Made by a program: the position numbers and the translations under genes. The notes below the pieces were generated by a model. That model saw nothing but the letters and a program-made list of their open reading frames with translations. It was not told the DNA's origin and did no database searches. From Marsupella aquatica (Eukaryota > Marchantiophyta), in the NCBI GenBank assembly GCA_973895155.1, contig OZ316895.1:14570001-14634000 (forward strand): DNA of 64,000 bases, read 5' to 3'. Positions 22,421 to 34,904 of this stretch are shown piece by piece (positions within the stretch are counted from its first letter, which is position 1; every line of letters starts with the position of its first letter).

Positions 22421-25400
22421 TATCGCAATGGTGTGTCAACGGTTGCAAAAGGTGCAGGATTCAATCATCAACCTCCACAGCCGTTATGTTAATTTTTTAC
22501 TGAAGGCAGTTTTTATGCTCCTTTCGTGCCGTCCTTTGAACTGTACGTCTAGTTTTTTATGCTCTTTTCGTGCCAACTTTGAGGAGTCTAGATAGATAAG
22601 AAAAAGTGAATAGGCTACTGCAGTGCCCTTCGAGTCACCACCATCTTGCCATTAGATATAACATGGGAGTAGGAATGACATAGATTCATCATCAACTGTG
22701 ACGTATGAGTCCATAGGAGGTCAGCATTTCAGATCGATGACCCCAGTCTCAAACGCGTGACGTCATATTGTTGACCACAGAGTGATCCTAGACATTGTAA
22801 AATCGTTCAAAGTTTTCCCATTTTCGTTTAAAAGATCACATTAATATCTTTAAACTAATACTTTACGATGTAATAAAGCGTCAAACATTTAGTAGACACA
22901 AGTTTCATAGGTCTTTTGGGTTCTAGAAGTCCAATCCCATTCAGACCCAGTAGGCGCTTTGTTAGCAAGATTTCCAGATGAGCCAAGAGGCCTTACACTT
23001 CAGCATCTAGTCCTCTTCATTTACCAGTTCATTTACTTTCATGTAGGGGACTGAAGCTACAGTTTTCACTTGTTCTACAGTTAGCTACCCATACGTAAAC
23101 GAGTTGCAAGTGATATCCACGCCAACTGAACCCGAAAACATTATTTATGAAAATTTATCACATGTAATGGCTGACCATATAATTCACTCTGGCATTTCAC
23201 CTGACTGATGACACGACTCCATCTCTGAACCGGGTAAAAAACAGCAGCCATTCACGTCCACAACTTCGAACCCCGATTCGAACCCAAAATTGATAGTACG
23301 TTGTGCACAAGACTCAGTGCACGAGAACAAACTTACTAACACACAATATATGACGGAGTGGAATTTTAGGTGGCGAAACATCGATGTCACGGACAAAGAG
23401 ATATGTCACGAACAAAGAAGTAAACAATCAACATGCTCATGGTAATCGGAGTGATCATGTAGATTGACAAACAGTAAACCACATAAGAGACACCACAGGT
23501 TCTCGATTATGTTACAGGAAGAAGATGATTGTTCGAATGCTAAGTTCTGTTGCCCACGTCAAGTTTGTCCCTGAGTCTCAAATGCTCCAGCCTCGTTGCT
23601 TCAAACAGACAACCGACAAGTTTCATGACAACTCTGATTTTCTGTACTTGATTTCTCGGTGACTAGCTTTACGGCATCCGGCAGTGTTTGTCTGTTTGTC
23701 TTGAACGGTTAACTTTACTGTTGGGTAAAGATATAAAAGGAGAAGGAACGCATGGACAAGGACCACAAGGGCAAAACGCATCCGTCCGAGGGTCCAGAGA
23801 TCTCAAAATGTGAAATTTATGACAGAAGTAAAGCTAACTGCGATTACCAGCCAGTGCCTCAGAGACGAGAAACCTAACATGGCGTCAAATTAATGCATCT
23901 TTCAGCCAGGGGGAAGCTCCGGTATACACTACTATCATCCTAAGGGAGGCGGGGGAAATCCGACCTGAGTAACCTTTAAAACGCTGTAGCGTGAACAGCC
24001 ATCCCTCCAGTGATAGTTCTCTACGATTCCAATCTTGTGAGCTAGAGAGCCCGATGTACTCGTTAAAGTTTGCAGCTGCCAAGAACCAATCCAGAGATTT
24101 GAGTGTCTGAAGGTATTGTTCTCCCCGGGGACTTATACATGACTTTGCAACCCGGGTTTCCAACGTACGTAGAACATAAGATCAGGAAGCTTGATTGGTC
24201 AATTCAAGGACGGTCTTCGAGCTTCTATAATGTGATTTCTGATTTTACACTGTCGCTCCAGATACAAGACTTGTGTCCCCGGTGACGATCAGACAATGCT
24301 TCCGGAGAATAGGTTTCTGCAATGGACGTCTGACTGACGAGGATCGAAATGCACCCGCAATGTACGACAAACTCTGTCGTAATGTCAAAGGCCACGGAAA
24401 CATGCATTGGATCCTAAATTGTTTAGCAAAACCGAAAGGCTTACTGGTATAAAAGGAGTGTGTACCAAGATCATCTGTTGGTTCCGCCTACTGGAGGGTC
24501 ATTTAGTTCTTCTTCAGCGTGGACAAAGTAACTAATTAATTCCCCATGTGCCAGGCAAGAGAGCTTACCTAACCATCGAACAAGTAACAGGCAAGCGGAG
24601 CATAGAAGGGAATAGAACATTTCGTGTACCAAAAAGTACCTTAAGAGTATCGAGATGGTGAAAAGATGCGGGCTGAAAACTATCAGGAAAGGAGTCTCCC
24701 GTAGATCAACAATTGTACTCATACAGCCGCGAGATCATGATGCGATTAGTATCTACGAAACGGCGAGAATAAAAAATCTGCTTTACTCCATGTGACACTT
24801 TTAGACTTAGTTATTAAAAATAATGGAGAAAAACGCGCCTTGGCACTGCTTTACGTAGTCAGTTGCAGTGCCAGGTCAGTTCTCCAAACAAACGAAGGGG
24901 AAAAACACAGTTAGCTGTCCATATAAATTAATGCCCTCAATCGATCCGAGTACAACTATTTGGAGTTTGGGTCGGGAGAGAACCTGATTTGGATCAAATG
25001 GGTCAAACTGTCGTGTGGCAAGGACCGTCGTACAATGATTTTGAGTGCTTCTAGAAACATTTTTGACAACTTGGATGCCTCTCGTGCACGCACAAGCAAA
25101 TCCACCACATTCCTTGGAAAAAACAAAGCCCAAGTTGTTTAAAGGAATATAAAGTTGATTTTGAACAGCTCGGCTTTCAAAAGAAAATCCAAAACAATAG
25201 TACATGTGAGAAACTCACTTGAATGGCGTCAGTTTCGTTCGGTTCAGAGTACCAAGTCACTTAGTTGGAAAATTTCCAAGCTAGGTTTGAACGCCCTTTC
25301 GCAAAACTTGAAGCGCACAAAGGAACGCAAGGCAGAGAAGCACGACAGGTGGCCGGCAGGGTCTTTAGTACTCATGCCGAAAAAGCTTGGGCCCCTTTTC

Positions 25401-26420
25401 TGCACACATGCACACAGTACTTTTATGTCTACCTTTGAACTTTGCTGGCAGCACTTTTCCTTTCACCGCAGTCAACGGGTTTACTATCCATCTGAACCGC
25501 AAACGGACAATTCGGTTCGTTGTAAGAAATTCTTCGCGGTGACTTGGGTGAACATCGCCGACACACAGTGAGGAGAATCATCATTAGATCACTGTGCGTA
25601 AGTGCACGTGTATAAGTGCATCCATTGGATAAGTGCAGGCTGATCCGTATCCCTTAAAATTTGTGTTTGTCTTTATATGTGCACCCAAAAACACAGATTT
25701 TGTAAGAGTTGTTATGGTTGTGTTCTCATTGCAGCCATGTGGGCGTTGATGTCAAACTACACATGTATGATCGACACAAAAATGTCAATGTGAGACAAAG
25801 CGGGAATTGCAGGTGAGAATTGTTGCTGCCATCGTACACTTTTGGTAACTCAAATAATACCCCATTGCCTGTTCCATAGAAATGTCAAGGGGATACAAGA
25901 ACTGTAAGTTGGTGGACAAGGAAATGCTGGTGTTATGACTGTGTCATTTGTCCAGTGCAAAGTCTCATAATTTTTTTAAGGTGATTGTCATTTTGTTAAT
26001 TTTGTTAATTTTGTTAAGAAATGCAATCATTTGTGTAAATGTTGTTATTGTGAAAGGGTTCTGGGTTGGGAGTGCAAGGGTGTGGGGAAGCAAGACAAGT
26101 TACACCACCCATAAGTCTTGAATTCCAAGAGTGATCATGTGGCAGGGGGGGGGGGGGGGGAGGGGAGATATATATATATAAATTTCTCTTGTATTTAATA
26201 CATTTCAAATATTTTTATTTCTTGTATTATTATTTAATCTGCTTAATAAATTATTTTCATATTGGGCAAGGATGAAGCAGGACAGGCAGGTGAAGGAGCA
26301 CCTAGGAGCGTATGGTGGACCTGATGGTGCAGAAAAATCAGTGTATGATGAATGGGTTTTTCCCTGCCATTTTCCCCCTTTTAAAGCTATTGAGCAAAGA
26401 CGACAGTCATTCACAACAAT
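22421..26420. other. Intergenic, no gene recognised
   Basis: No recognisable coding region. Two stretches share the wording TATAAAAGGAG (about 23731 and 24449) and could be TATA boxes, but no gene follows either. A TGACGTCA palindrome lies at 22758-22765. The open frame at 25155-25571 (+) has no known motif. A run of about 16 G at 26145-26160 is followed by (TA)n. Confidence 0.5.
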
Positions 26421-26735
26421 ATGCCCGTAACCATCCAACAATCAAGTAATCGACCCAGAGAGATATGTGGTTCACTTCTACATGAGACTACGTCAACAGG
26501 AACACACAAGAGCTTATTGCACTCTAGGCCGATAGACCATATCAAGTATTCACAACACAAGCTCTCTCTATCTTTCAACTAGCTCCATAAAAATGAGCCT
26601 GAGTTCCCCCTCTCCAAACAAACACCACGTGGATATAGAGTGTGCACAACATGACTAACGTAACCAAGTTTGCGACTAAGGTTAGTCTTAACTACGATAC
26701 AATCGTAACTCTAGACCTAAGAGTAAATCCTAACA
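26421..26735 (-). repeat. Diverged solo LTR related to the copia at 45242-51179
   Basis: This stretch is alignable by eye over about 300 bases with the LTRs of the intact copia element. It shares ACCATCCAAC, GAGAGATA-GTGGTTCAC, GGAACACACAAGAGCTT, ACTGCACTCTAGGCCGA and the terminal CCTAACA. Differences are frequent, it lacks a clear TGTTGAGC start, and no coding part of the element adjoins it. It is best read as an old solo or truncated LTR in the same orientation as the young copy. Confidence 0.8.
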
Positions 26736-27808
26736 AAACTAACCCCGGCCCCCAATTTTTGCTGTATTGTTTATATATGTTTGATCTAAACCATCACTAA
26801 AATGATTTATCCATTAAGACAATGCTTACCTAAGAAACACCTATTGACAAGTGCAACAGACAATTGCAAAGAGTGGTTTCATGTCTTAGAGCCTTCCCCT
26901 CAATCTTTCCAGTTATTATGTGAGGGTTTGGATATGAGGGGTCAGATGTGTGTGACTTGACAACACTAGGTGGGGAAATGCATAAGCTAAATTTGCCATC
27001 ATGCAATTATGCCTATATTGGACAGTGCACATATGGAAATGCATAAATGATTCCATACGCACTTATAATACATTGCATATCATATATAAGTGCATAGGGT
27101 CCTTCCAGGAGTATGCACTTCTCGAACGCAGAATGGTAGAAACGAGCTACGGAAGGTAAACTACGCCGTCATTGTAGACCCTCATGTGTTATGAATCTGT
27201 CCGAAAGTTTGGGGAATCAATTCGATCGGGAGAGAAAAAAAGACCTCGACTGTACGGTGAGGCTACGACCTTTTTGGGGGGTCCCGAAGAAGAATAGCGG
27301 AATACATAAAGGAACAAGAGAGGAGACTCTATGCATTCACTGTGGACGATGACGTCAAGAAGAAATGACGTCATGTGTTTCAAGTCCTTTCACTTATGCT
27401 CTCAGTCTCAGATGTGAACACTCTAGAGGAGTAGAGGGGGATTTTTGCTGTCTACTGTAGGTGCGTGGACCCTGGTCCCAGGGATTCCCGTCCCGGGTTC
27501 ATAAGTACCAATTCATGCTCTGAACTTCACTAGTTCAAAATCATTCAACGACTGCAATTCAGCTCGTGCAGAATGCGGTGAGATCTGCAGAAACAGAGTG
27601 ACTTGTTAAGGTAGTGAAAGCGAGTACGGACAGAGAACCCACAGAACGGGAGTCAAACGCAAATTGTGACCCAGACGGGTTCTCAAAGGAGGAGCAGGGG
27701 AAGACAGGCTCGATGAGTTCAGGAATTGATCGATTAGTCTACGATCAAGTGGTCTGGTAGTTGGTTGCGAGCTGCTTACAGTAGGTTTGTCATTATAGAG
27801 GTCTGAGG
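26736..27808. other. Intergenic; upstream region of the ERF gene
   Basis: Apart from the paired TGACGTCA sites described separately, no further coding sequence is seen. It should contain the promoter and 5' leader of the ERF gene; no clear TATA box is visible close to the ATG. Confidence 0.55.
27350..27373. promoter_or_regulatory. Paired TGACGTCA palindromes (as-1/CRE-like)
   Basis: Two perfect TGACGTCA octamers lie at 27350-27357 and 27366-27373, 16 bases centre to centre, about 440 bases upstream of the ERF start codon. Paired TGACG motifs are the known binding arrangement for plant TGA-type bZIP factors in stress- and salicylate-responsive promoters. Use by this gene is inferred from position only. 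Confidence 0.5.
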
Positions 27809-29809
27809 ATGTTTAATGGTTTGGGGTCGAGGGCAGCGACCTCGAGAATGCAACTCGAAAAACCGGCACCGGCGCAGAGTGGGATAGGAGGGGCATGTGG
27901 GCTGGTTTACTCGAAGGAGGAGAATTTTTTTCTGGAGTTCCTACAGAAGCACTCGAAGGACGACTTGTTGGATGATACGATTCTTGAGAGCATTCAAGAG
28001 TCGTCCAATTCATCGTGCTCACCAGGCACAGCTTCGGTCCAGGGATTCCCTCAGAGTGAACAGAGCGATTGCTCCACACTCTCGCAAGGGCTTGATTTCC
28101 TTTCCAACCCAGTCGACTCTGTAGTCAATGACGACAGCCCTCCTGCGGAGGACGAAGAAGTGGGCGCTTTCCTTTCTCTGATGGACATAGTGGTGCAAGA
28201 GGAGAGTAGACTGTCTGCGAAGGTAGCGGAAATTGAGAAGCTCGCGGCGGGAAAGAAGGATTTCACGGCAGATTCGACGGGAGGACAGGGTGGAGTGTGG
28301 CTGATTGCCCAGAGGCTGAAGAACAGCTTGGGCGACAGGATGGCTGAGAGCATTCGCGGCAAGGTGGGCGATTTGGTGGGGAAGAGCGAGGGAATTGAAA
28401 GCCCAACACAATCAAGTGAGCTGGACCAGCATTTCTGGACGAGTTTCCCGTCTCCATCTTCTCCTTCCTCCTCCGAGCCATCCCCCACATTTGCAGGCTC
28501 TGCTAAGAAAGGGAGGGATTTCAGTTTTGGAGAAGAGTTCTTGAACCTGGAGTCCTCGTCTGCCAATTCTGCTCATTTCTCTTTATCCATTCCTCGTTCC
28601 AGCTCCGGCATCTTGTCCTCAGAATCGTCGGAGAAGAATCGCAGGAATAAGAAGGGGCCGTTGCCGAGCCTTGTGCTTCCTCCGCCCTGTGCCGTAGCAG
28701 AGAGATTCATCCGTGAGAGTGAAAATTTGCTGAAGGTGTCTCCCGCAGCCTGGGCCCCATCTCCTCGCTTGAGCCCTTTTGGCACCAAACGGATATGCAG
28801 CACTCCACCTAGCTTGAGTGCTCACTTATCGCTGCCAAATGAGCCACTCCCACTGAACGAGCATGATTCGGAGGACATGTTTTTGTATGGCATTCTCAAG
28901 GAGGCAGCGAGCACAGGCTGGGATCCCCCCGCTCCACACTCTGAAGCCCCTGTTCTGCCTCCTCTTGAGCCGATGAAGAAACCCCTAGTGAAAGCTGCGG
29001 ACGTTGTTGCAGTTCCTCATCCCAAGGCTAGGGGCAAGGTAACCTATCCAACTTCTCCCTCAGCAGCAATTCAAGCCAGACAGCAGCAGCAGCAACCACC
29101 AAAGCCCGCGTTGCCGGTGAAGCCTCAACACCATCACTACCGGGGTGTGAGGCAAAGACCGTGGGGCAAATTCGCAGCAGAGATCAGAGACTCGGCCCGC
29201 GCGGGAGCTCGCATATGGCTTGGGACATTTGATACAGCAGAGCAAGCAGCTATGGCATATGATCAAGCGGCCTTGGCGATGAGAGGGTCAAGAGCCCTCC
29301 TGAATTTTCCTGCAAGGCTAGCCGTGGCATCATCTCTCCGAAATTCTAGCATTAACAATGCGGTGGCAGACAAGGTGAATGCCAAGATTTTGGACTCCAG
29401 ACAACAGCATCAGAATTCTCTTAAGGCATCTGCTCAACGGGCGAGCCAGAGTGGTCCGAACAGAAGTGAGTCTTCTGTGAGTACTAGCCAATCATCTGCG
29501 GGCAAGAGACCACGAGAAGAGGTTGGTGCAGCTACCCCAGAGGTTGTACCTCATCCTAAGCTTGCGCGCATTAAGACACAACAGCAACAACAACCGCGAC
29601 AACAACATTTGCCTCAAACACAGCAACAGCAGCCACAACTACTATCACAACAACAACAACAGCCAACTGAGCTCATGGAGATGGAAGACATGGGAGTGGA
29701 TTTCTTGGAAGAGCTTCTTTCCAGCAGTGGGGCTGAGTTCGACACAGGGGTACCACCTCTGCTTCCAGGCTTGGAAGAATCGGGGGACTTCTTTCCGGAT
29801 TTTTTCTGA
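27809..29809 (+). CDS. AP2/ERF transcription factor, ERF group IX-like, 666 residues
   Basis: A single uninterrupted exon. The AP2 DNA-binding domain spans residues 444-501 ([18 protein letters not shown] to SRALLNFP). It has the Ala and Asp at the two positions that separate ERF-type (GCC-box binding) from DREB-type domains. Two further motifs match Arabidopsis ERF1/ORA59-type group IX factors, as I recall them: [17 protein letters not shown] at 350-366, and an acidic [12 protein letters not shown] at 626-637, which resembles the EDLL activation motif near the C terminus of ERF1. The protein is therefore probably a nuclear transcriptional activator. It is about three times as long as most seed-plant group IX factors. 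The extra length is a Ser/Pro-rich N-terminal half and Gln-rich tracts around residues 425-432 and 590-620, encoded by CAG/CAA repeats. The first ATG in the frame is used as start. Target genes and inducing signals cannot be read from the sequence. Confidence 0.93.
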   Translation: MFNGLGSRAATSRMQLEKPAPAQSGIGGACGLVYSKEENFFLEFLQKHSKDDLLDDTILESIQESSNSSCSPGTASVQGFPQSEQSDCSTLSQGLDFLSNPVDSVVNDDSPPAEDEEVGAFLSLMDIVVQEESRLSAKVAEIEKLAAGKKDFTADSTGGQGGVWLIAQRLKNSLGDRMAESIRGKVGDLVGKSEGIESPTQSSELDQHFWTSFPSPSSPSSSEPSPTFAGSAKKGRDFSFGEEFLNLESSSANSAHFSLSIPRSSSGILSSESSEKNRRNKKGPLPSLVLPPPCAVAERFIRESENLLKVSPAAWAPSPRLSPFGTKRICSTPPSLSAHLSLPNEPLPLNEHDSEDMFLYGILKEAASTGWDPPAPHSEAPVLPPLEPMKKPLVKAADVVAVPHPKARGKVTYPTSPSAAIQARQQQQQPPKPALPVKPQHHHYRGVRQRPWGKFAAEIRDSARAGARIWLGTFDTAEQAAMAYDQAALAMRGSRALLNFPARLAVASSLRNSSINNAVADKVNAKILDSRQQHQNSLKASAQRASQSGPNRSESSVSTSQSSAGKRPREEVGAATPEVVPHPKLARIKTQQQQQPRQQHLPQTQQQQPQLLSQQQQQPTELMEMEDMGVDFLEELLSSSGAEFDTGVPPLLPGLEESGDFFPDFF

Positions 29810-30598
29810 ATCGCATCAAAACCAATTGCGGTGCAGCCAGCTCGCAATCCTTTTTGACACACTAGAGAATTTTCCACCTCTCGAGGCAGCCTTCCTAACC
29901 CGCGGGCATTTTCTTCATGATTCGTTCGGGCATAGTTTTTAGTTCTCAATCCTCCCTATCATGGGTTGTAAATTAAAATTCTCTCCGTTCTTGTAATCTA
30001 GTGAAGTTTGTGACTCTGAGCCAGACGCCAAATTGTCGGAAGTGTTCTACATATTTATAGAACTCGATCTAAAGAAGTCGACATGCATACTTTCCTCAAC
30101 TTGTAGCGCCGACAGCAGCTAAATTGCCATGGGACACACCACACAACACGACACTGTAAATTTAAAGCTAGTTAGATGACTGTTCGGTCGCATGATTGTA
30201 CCGTATGAGTTGTCGTAGTGGAAACAACCATTGTGGACTGCGGATGTACAGTAAGTTGCTAGTTGACATCGACTAATGAGAAGACGAAATATTCTTTCCT
30301 TAACTTCCATCTTTGTGCAAGGCACTTCTGTACCTGGGATGTATTGAATTTGGGTATGGTATTGAATTTGAACTAAGTTAGTGTTGAGCTATGGATGTCA
30401 TATATTTCTAAGGACATGCGATTCAGACAAAAGACTCCCGAAATCGCATCTTTCTGCATCCGTACAGAGTCCTGGTTCACCCGCTCGATTGGAAAAGAGG
30501 CAAATTGATAACGCATTGTGAAATTTAAGAGTTGACAAACGGACTATTGCGTTTTGTGTTGAAACTCAGAACTAATCGATCGTCTTGGAGATCATTGG

Positions 30599-30670
30599 TA
30601 CCTTCGTTCAACGTAATGAAGTACCTTCGTTCAACGTAATGAAGTACCTTCGTTCGACGTAATGGAGTAG
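30599..30670. repeat. 25-bp tandem repeat, 3 copies
   Basis: GTACCTTCGTTCAACGTAAT plus GAA is repeated three times with one or two base changes in the last copy. Seen directly. Confidence 0.9.
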
Positions 30671-31180
30671 TGAAGGTGCTACGAGCGCCATTGGGAGGTG
30701 CGATGGTTGCAAAGCAGACCAAAGTCCCAATTTTTACTGCAAGAAGACCTTGCCGATAACTCTGATGTGCTCTGGCTACGAAAATAGCTAAGCACATTGA
30801 CTGAGGCAGCGTATCCGTCAAGATTACACTCGGTTTCGTTATACACTCTTTCTTACACTACCAAGGTTACGACATGGAGCGCAGTTTCGTTGCCAGATTC
30901 TCCAGAAGCTTCCAAAGACGATTCCTCAGCAGGTAGGAATATTTTGCAACCCGTTGAACAAAGTTCTGCACCGAGTATTTGCTCATCAGACTGCAAGATT
31001 GCGCTATTTTGTTCCGTCCAAGTTTAACCTCGACGAATTATGATTCAGCTGCGAGCGCATGGTAAGTTTCGAGGCAAATTCTCTGAGAAGCTCTCAGAAA
31101 ATTCGCGGACTGTGGTCTGTTCAACCAATTCTTAGTTTCACTCCTAGGTCGATCGCATCGGAGACATGTATCTTGCGGAT

Positions 31181-31250
31181 CCTAAAGCAAGTACAATGCT
31201 CAAAATGATTTTTTCAAGGCATAAAGCAAGTACAATGTTCTCAAATGATT
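31181..31250. repeat. Two-copy repeat around AAAGCAAGTACAATG
   Basis: TAAAGCAAGTACAATG followed by CTCAAAATGATT or TCTCAAATGATT occurs twice, about 40 bases apart. Confidence 0.8.
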
Positions 31251-32067
31251 GGGAATGAGATCAAGTCTTGGCGAGTGTATTGGGAGAGGTCTGTCGGACG
31301 ACTAGTCTTTGAGTTCCTGTATGGTCATGGGTCATCGAGCGTCAGCTTCGCTCTAGAGGTCAGATGTCTTTTAAATTGTGCATATATGACCTCTGGACTC
31401 AACAATTCATTGGTCTTCTGGGTCTTCGTCCTTCACTCTAGAACCCTTTAGGTCGGCTGTGCAAGCCAAACTTCTCGTCGGCCAAATATTGATTAAAGCT
31501 GGATACGGGAAAACAGTGCGCGTATGATATAATTTAACGACCTTCTGCTAGCAGATCGAGGAAGCTCATCGGAATGCGGGCCCAAATCTGTGGCAACTTC
31601 ACTGCCAGGGTCCTCAGTCGTCACCATCTCGCTCGACTAGCAATCAGACAAATTGGGTGCTCCGTCTTTCAATGCTCCAACCAAAGTCTATTGCCGACGC
31701 CATCGACAACATTCTTCGCTTCTCCACAGCTTTGCTGGCCTTGTTCTTGTTACAGATTAGGACAGAGCAGATGCACTGGGACTTTGCCTCCGGTCCAATT
31801 TTAGCCGGAATCTCTGTTCTCTGGTTATGGTATTCCGGACAATTCTGATGGGGGTTCCTCGCCCCTAATCCATTCTGCTTTTAACAATCCTCTTCTCGTG
31901 GGTCTAACAGCTGTAAAAGCCGACAAGGATTATATATTTGTGGCAATGAGGCCCCTTTCTCGGTCTCCTTCCTTCGATGCTCTGCTTTTCTAAATCATTC
32001 ATCACAGATCGCAATTCCTTGATTCCTTCACCCCCGCTGCGTCAGCCTGAAGGGAGTGACGACAGAT

Positions 32068-32231
32068 GCCACCACCACGTCCTTCGGACTCTCGTCGTCT
32101 ACTCTTCTTCGTCATTGCCCTGTCAGTCTCGTGGAAAGTTTGTAGTGACGACCCATACCCACCACCACGTCCTCAGGACCCTCGTCGTCCACTCTTCTTC
32201 GTCATTGCGTTGTCGTCTCGTGGAAAGTTCT
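32068..32231. repeat. Tandem duplication, about 90 bp
   Basis: Two copies (about 32068-32143 and 32159-32231) share CACCACCACGTCCT, CTCGTCGTC, ACTCTTCTTCGTCATTGC and GTCTCGTGGAAAGTT with a few differences. Period is about 91 bases. Confidence 0.85.
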
Positions 32232-33873
32232 GTTCGCTTCCACGTTCGAAGATGAAATATCTCATTCCGCAACCTCACTTCACTAGAAATAAGGTACTCT
32301 TTCGAACTCTTACAGTACCTTTTTTTTTTGGTTTGGCGAATCCTCCTTTAGCTCCCTTATCTTATCAGCTTTCTTTAATATATATTTTTATGTCAATGTG
32401 CTTTTTACAGGACATATCCCTGGTATTCTAGTATATAGTGAAGTCTTGTGTACAGGGCATTGTGCTATATAATGCCCTCAAAGACAAGAGATTCAGGGTG
32501 AATTTGCATGTGAGGAACTCGGCCCTTTGCACTCCCGGTACTTTTGGAAAAAAGTAGCACTTCATTGATTACATGATCTGCTTCCCTACTTCCCCACGTC
32601 GGCAGAGTTGCATCAGGTGTAGTGGCTTTCTTGTTTTATTCCCCGGCCAAAGGTCGGACCAGCAAGGCCCGGAAAGTTTCCGACCTTTGCCTGTGGGTCA
32701 GCACAGCAACACCTGCCTAACAAGGGGCTTATGACATGGCAGCATAAATAAATAATCTATGAGAATTTTGGTTTGAGGGCTACAAAAGAAACAACCAATG
32801 ACCGATGACATATGAGTTGGGTCTCAGCTTGAGGGCTATTATTGCCATAATGCTATGAAGACAGGACCTTAATACACTTGAAGGCCTAATACAGTTTTAC
32901 TAATTTTGATCCAAATCTTGAGTGCACATTCTTCTCCAGTAATGCCCTCAAACTACAAAGGAAAATCACTTGAGGCCAAGTATCTGCAATTCTTGTTTCT
33001 TTGAGATGGGCAATGCGCAACAGTGGGTGGGCAGGATAATTGAGTTTTCAAGGAATGTTTATCCAGAATTCCATGCATAGTGCCAGTTTGGTTTACTAGA
33101 GTGTCACTCCCCTTTGTACTTTTTGAATGAGTGCAAGGGCCCAGATGGACCAGAATGTTTGACTGTAAACAGCTACGATGGACTAGTCTAAGTGGGATGG
33201 ATCATTTTCCTTGGAAATGGGATGGATCATTTTGAAACATGATTTTCAGTTACATAGTATATTTTCTTTGTGTAACTGGTCACATTTTGGATCTCAACAG
33301 TTTCACGGTTTTACTTAGTGCCTATCCTAGCATCATTTCTATGAAAAGGAAAGAACAGGAAAAAGGATCCCAGATGCCCCACAATGCTTGACAAACAACT
33401 TGGATGGACAATTGCAACCCCAATTGATCATTTTCAAAGCAGGTCTATTTGACTTACATGGTAATCCATCCTGGCATCATATTGGAGAGAGTTGTCTCAA
33501 AAAGTTGCACCCAGAAATTCTCTTTTCACTGCTATCAAGACAAAGACATGCGGGTGCCTACTACTACACCCATTGTCTCAACAAAACGTTATTATTGCTC
33601 CATTTGTGATTTTGTGGTCCTAGACACCTACAGACCATGTGCAAACAAACTGTCTGCATGCTCTTGATGAAGCTTGACTGTCATGTAGTAGCTCTATTGT
33701 AGAATACGGATAGACCAACGAGTGTTCGAGGTACAACTGTGCAACAGTGAGAGGTTTTTTTGCCACGACGACAATCTGCCTTCGTCACGAAGGACTTGTG
33801 GATAAGTAGTCACCTCAGTGGACAGAACCTTGTTGTCATATCTGTTCTCAGCGCAGGTGGTCTGCGATGGGTG

Positions 33874-34370
33874 TTGGATCCTGACTCCTGAGGACATGTT
33901 TTTCCTTTCTATTCTTTGTTTTTTCCCTTGGAAACAGGACCCATCCGCGAATGTTACTCCCATTGATCTTGTCAAATTACGACACTGTACTGTAAAACGA
34001 GTTGGATTTGGGATCTTTAGGACACTTTTTTTCGATTCTTTAAGTATTTTTCTAGGAAAGCGAGCCATCCTCAGAATGATTTTAGTCCCCATGCACTCTT
34101 GAAATGACTACATTGTACCCTAACAGCTTTGTTCTGGATATAGGATCTTGAGGACAATACTTTTCCTTTCTTTAATTCTATCCTAGGAAAGCGTGCTATC
34201 CTCAAAATTTAGCTCCCATCGTCTCTTGAAATGACGACATTGTCAATCCGTTTTTGGATGTTGGATCTAACGGACATGTTTTTCTGCACTGTCCTTGCGT
34301 TTTCCTAGAACGAAGGCCCGGCCTCTCAAAATTTTACACAACATCATTCTCATGGCACGACTGCGTTTTA
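33874..34370. repeat. Tandem repeat of about 125 bp, 4 diverged copies
   Basis: Each copy contains GGATCT-TGAGGACA, a T/C-rich stretch, CCTAGGAAAGCG-GCCATCCTCA and CTCTTGAAATGACGACATTGT. The GGACA marks lie near 33892, 34020, 34152 and 34272, so unit length varies from about 120 to 132. Short open frames on both strands here are repeat translations. Confidence 0.82.
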
Positions 34371-34904
34371 AAACTTTTGTTCTGTAAGGGAATCCCCCAA
34401 TTCACTAACGTTAACGGGACTGTTCGAGCTCCCTATCAGATCAATGAGATTCTATAGCAGAGTAGACGGTAAAGGGTAGTAAGTTGCAGAGATTCTAGCA
34501 AACGTGACCTTCATATGCCCTATGTAATAGCCACGGGTTTAGTGTGTTCCATTTGGGTCCAATTCACAAGGACCACTTTTTGTGTTTTTCTTTTGCCCCA
34601 AAGAAACTCAGGAGACAAGGACCACATTCTTGTCTTGTTTTGTCCCTTTTCTTTTTTTGTCTTGAACGGAAATGGGGAGGAAATACAATTAGACTCCCCC
34701 CATCCCAATGTGACAGTTTTTCTGCAGGGAACCCATACCAGGGTGGCCCCAACAGATCCAACAGGGACCCGCACCAGGAAGGAGAGAGGATTAAATCAGG
34801 GCCACAAAGTGAAGGACCAGGGGCCGAGCAGATAATCAGAACTCCAATCCATTACCTACAAAACCCATCCCACGCACACACATATACCCTCCACACCCCA
34901 GTGT

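Larger units (their letters stand above)
29810..33873. other. Intergenic with small tandem repeats, no gene recognised
   Basis: The start should include the 3' untranslated region of the ERF gene. Three local repeats are listed separately (30599-30670, 31181-31250, 32068-32231). Open frames at 31574-31848 are unassigned; one (31657-31848) would encode 63 residues with a hydrophobic centre but resembles nothing I know. Confidence 0.5.

Noticed and set aside
22430-22467. GGATTCAATCA as a third SINE-like B box
   Set aside because: The A box is not convincing and no tail is seen.
23729-24460. Two TATAAAAGGAG sequences as promoters
   Set aside because: No gene follows either one at a sensible distance.
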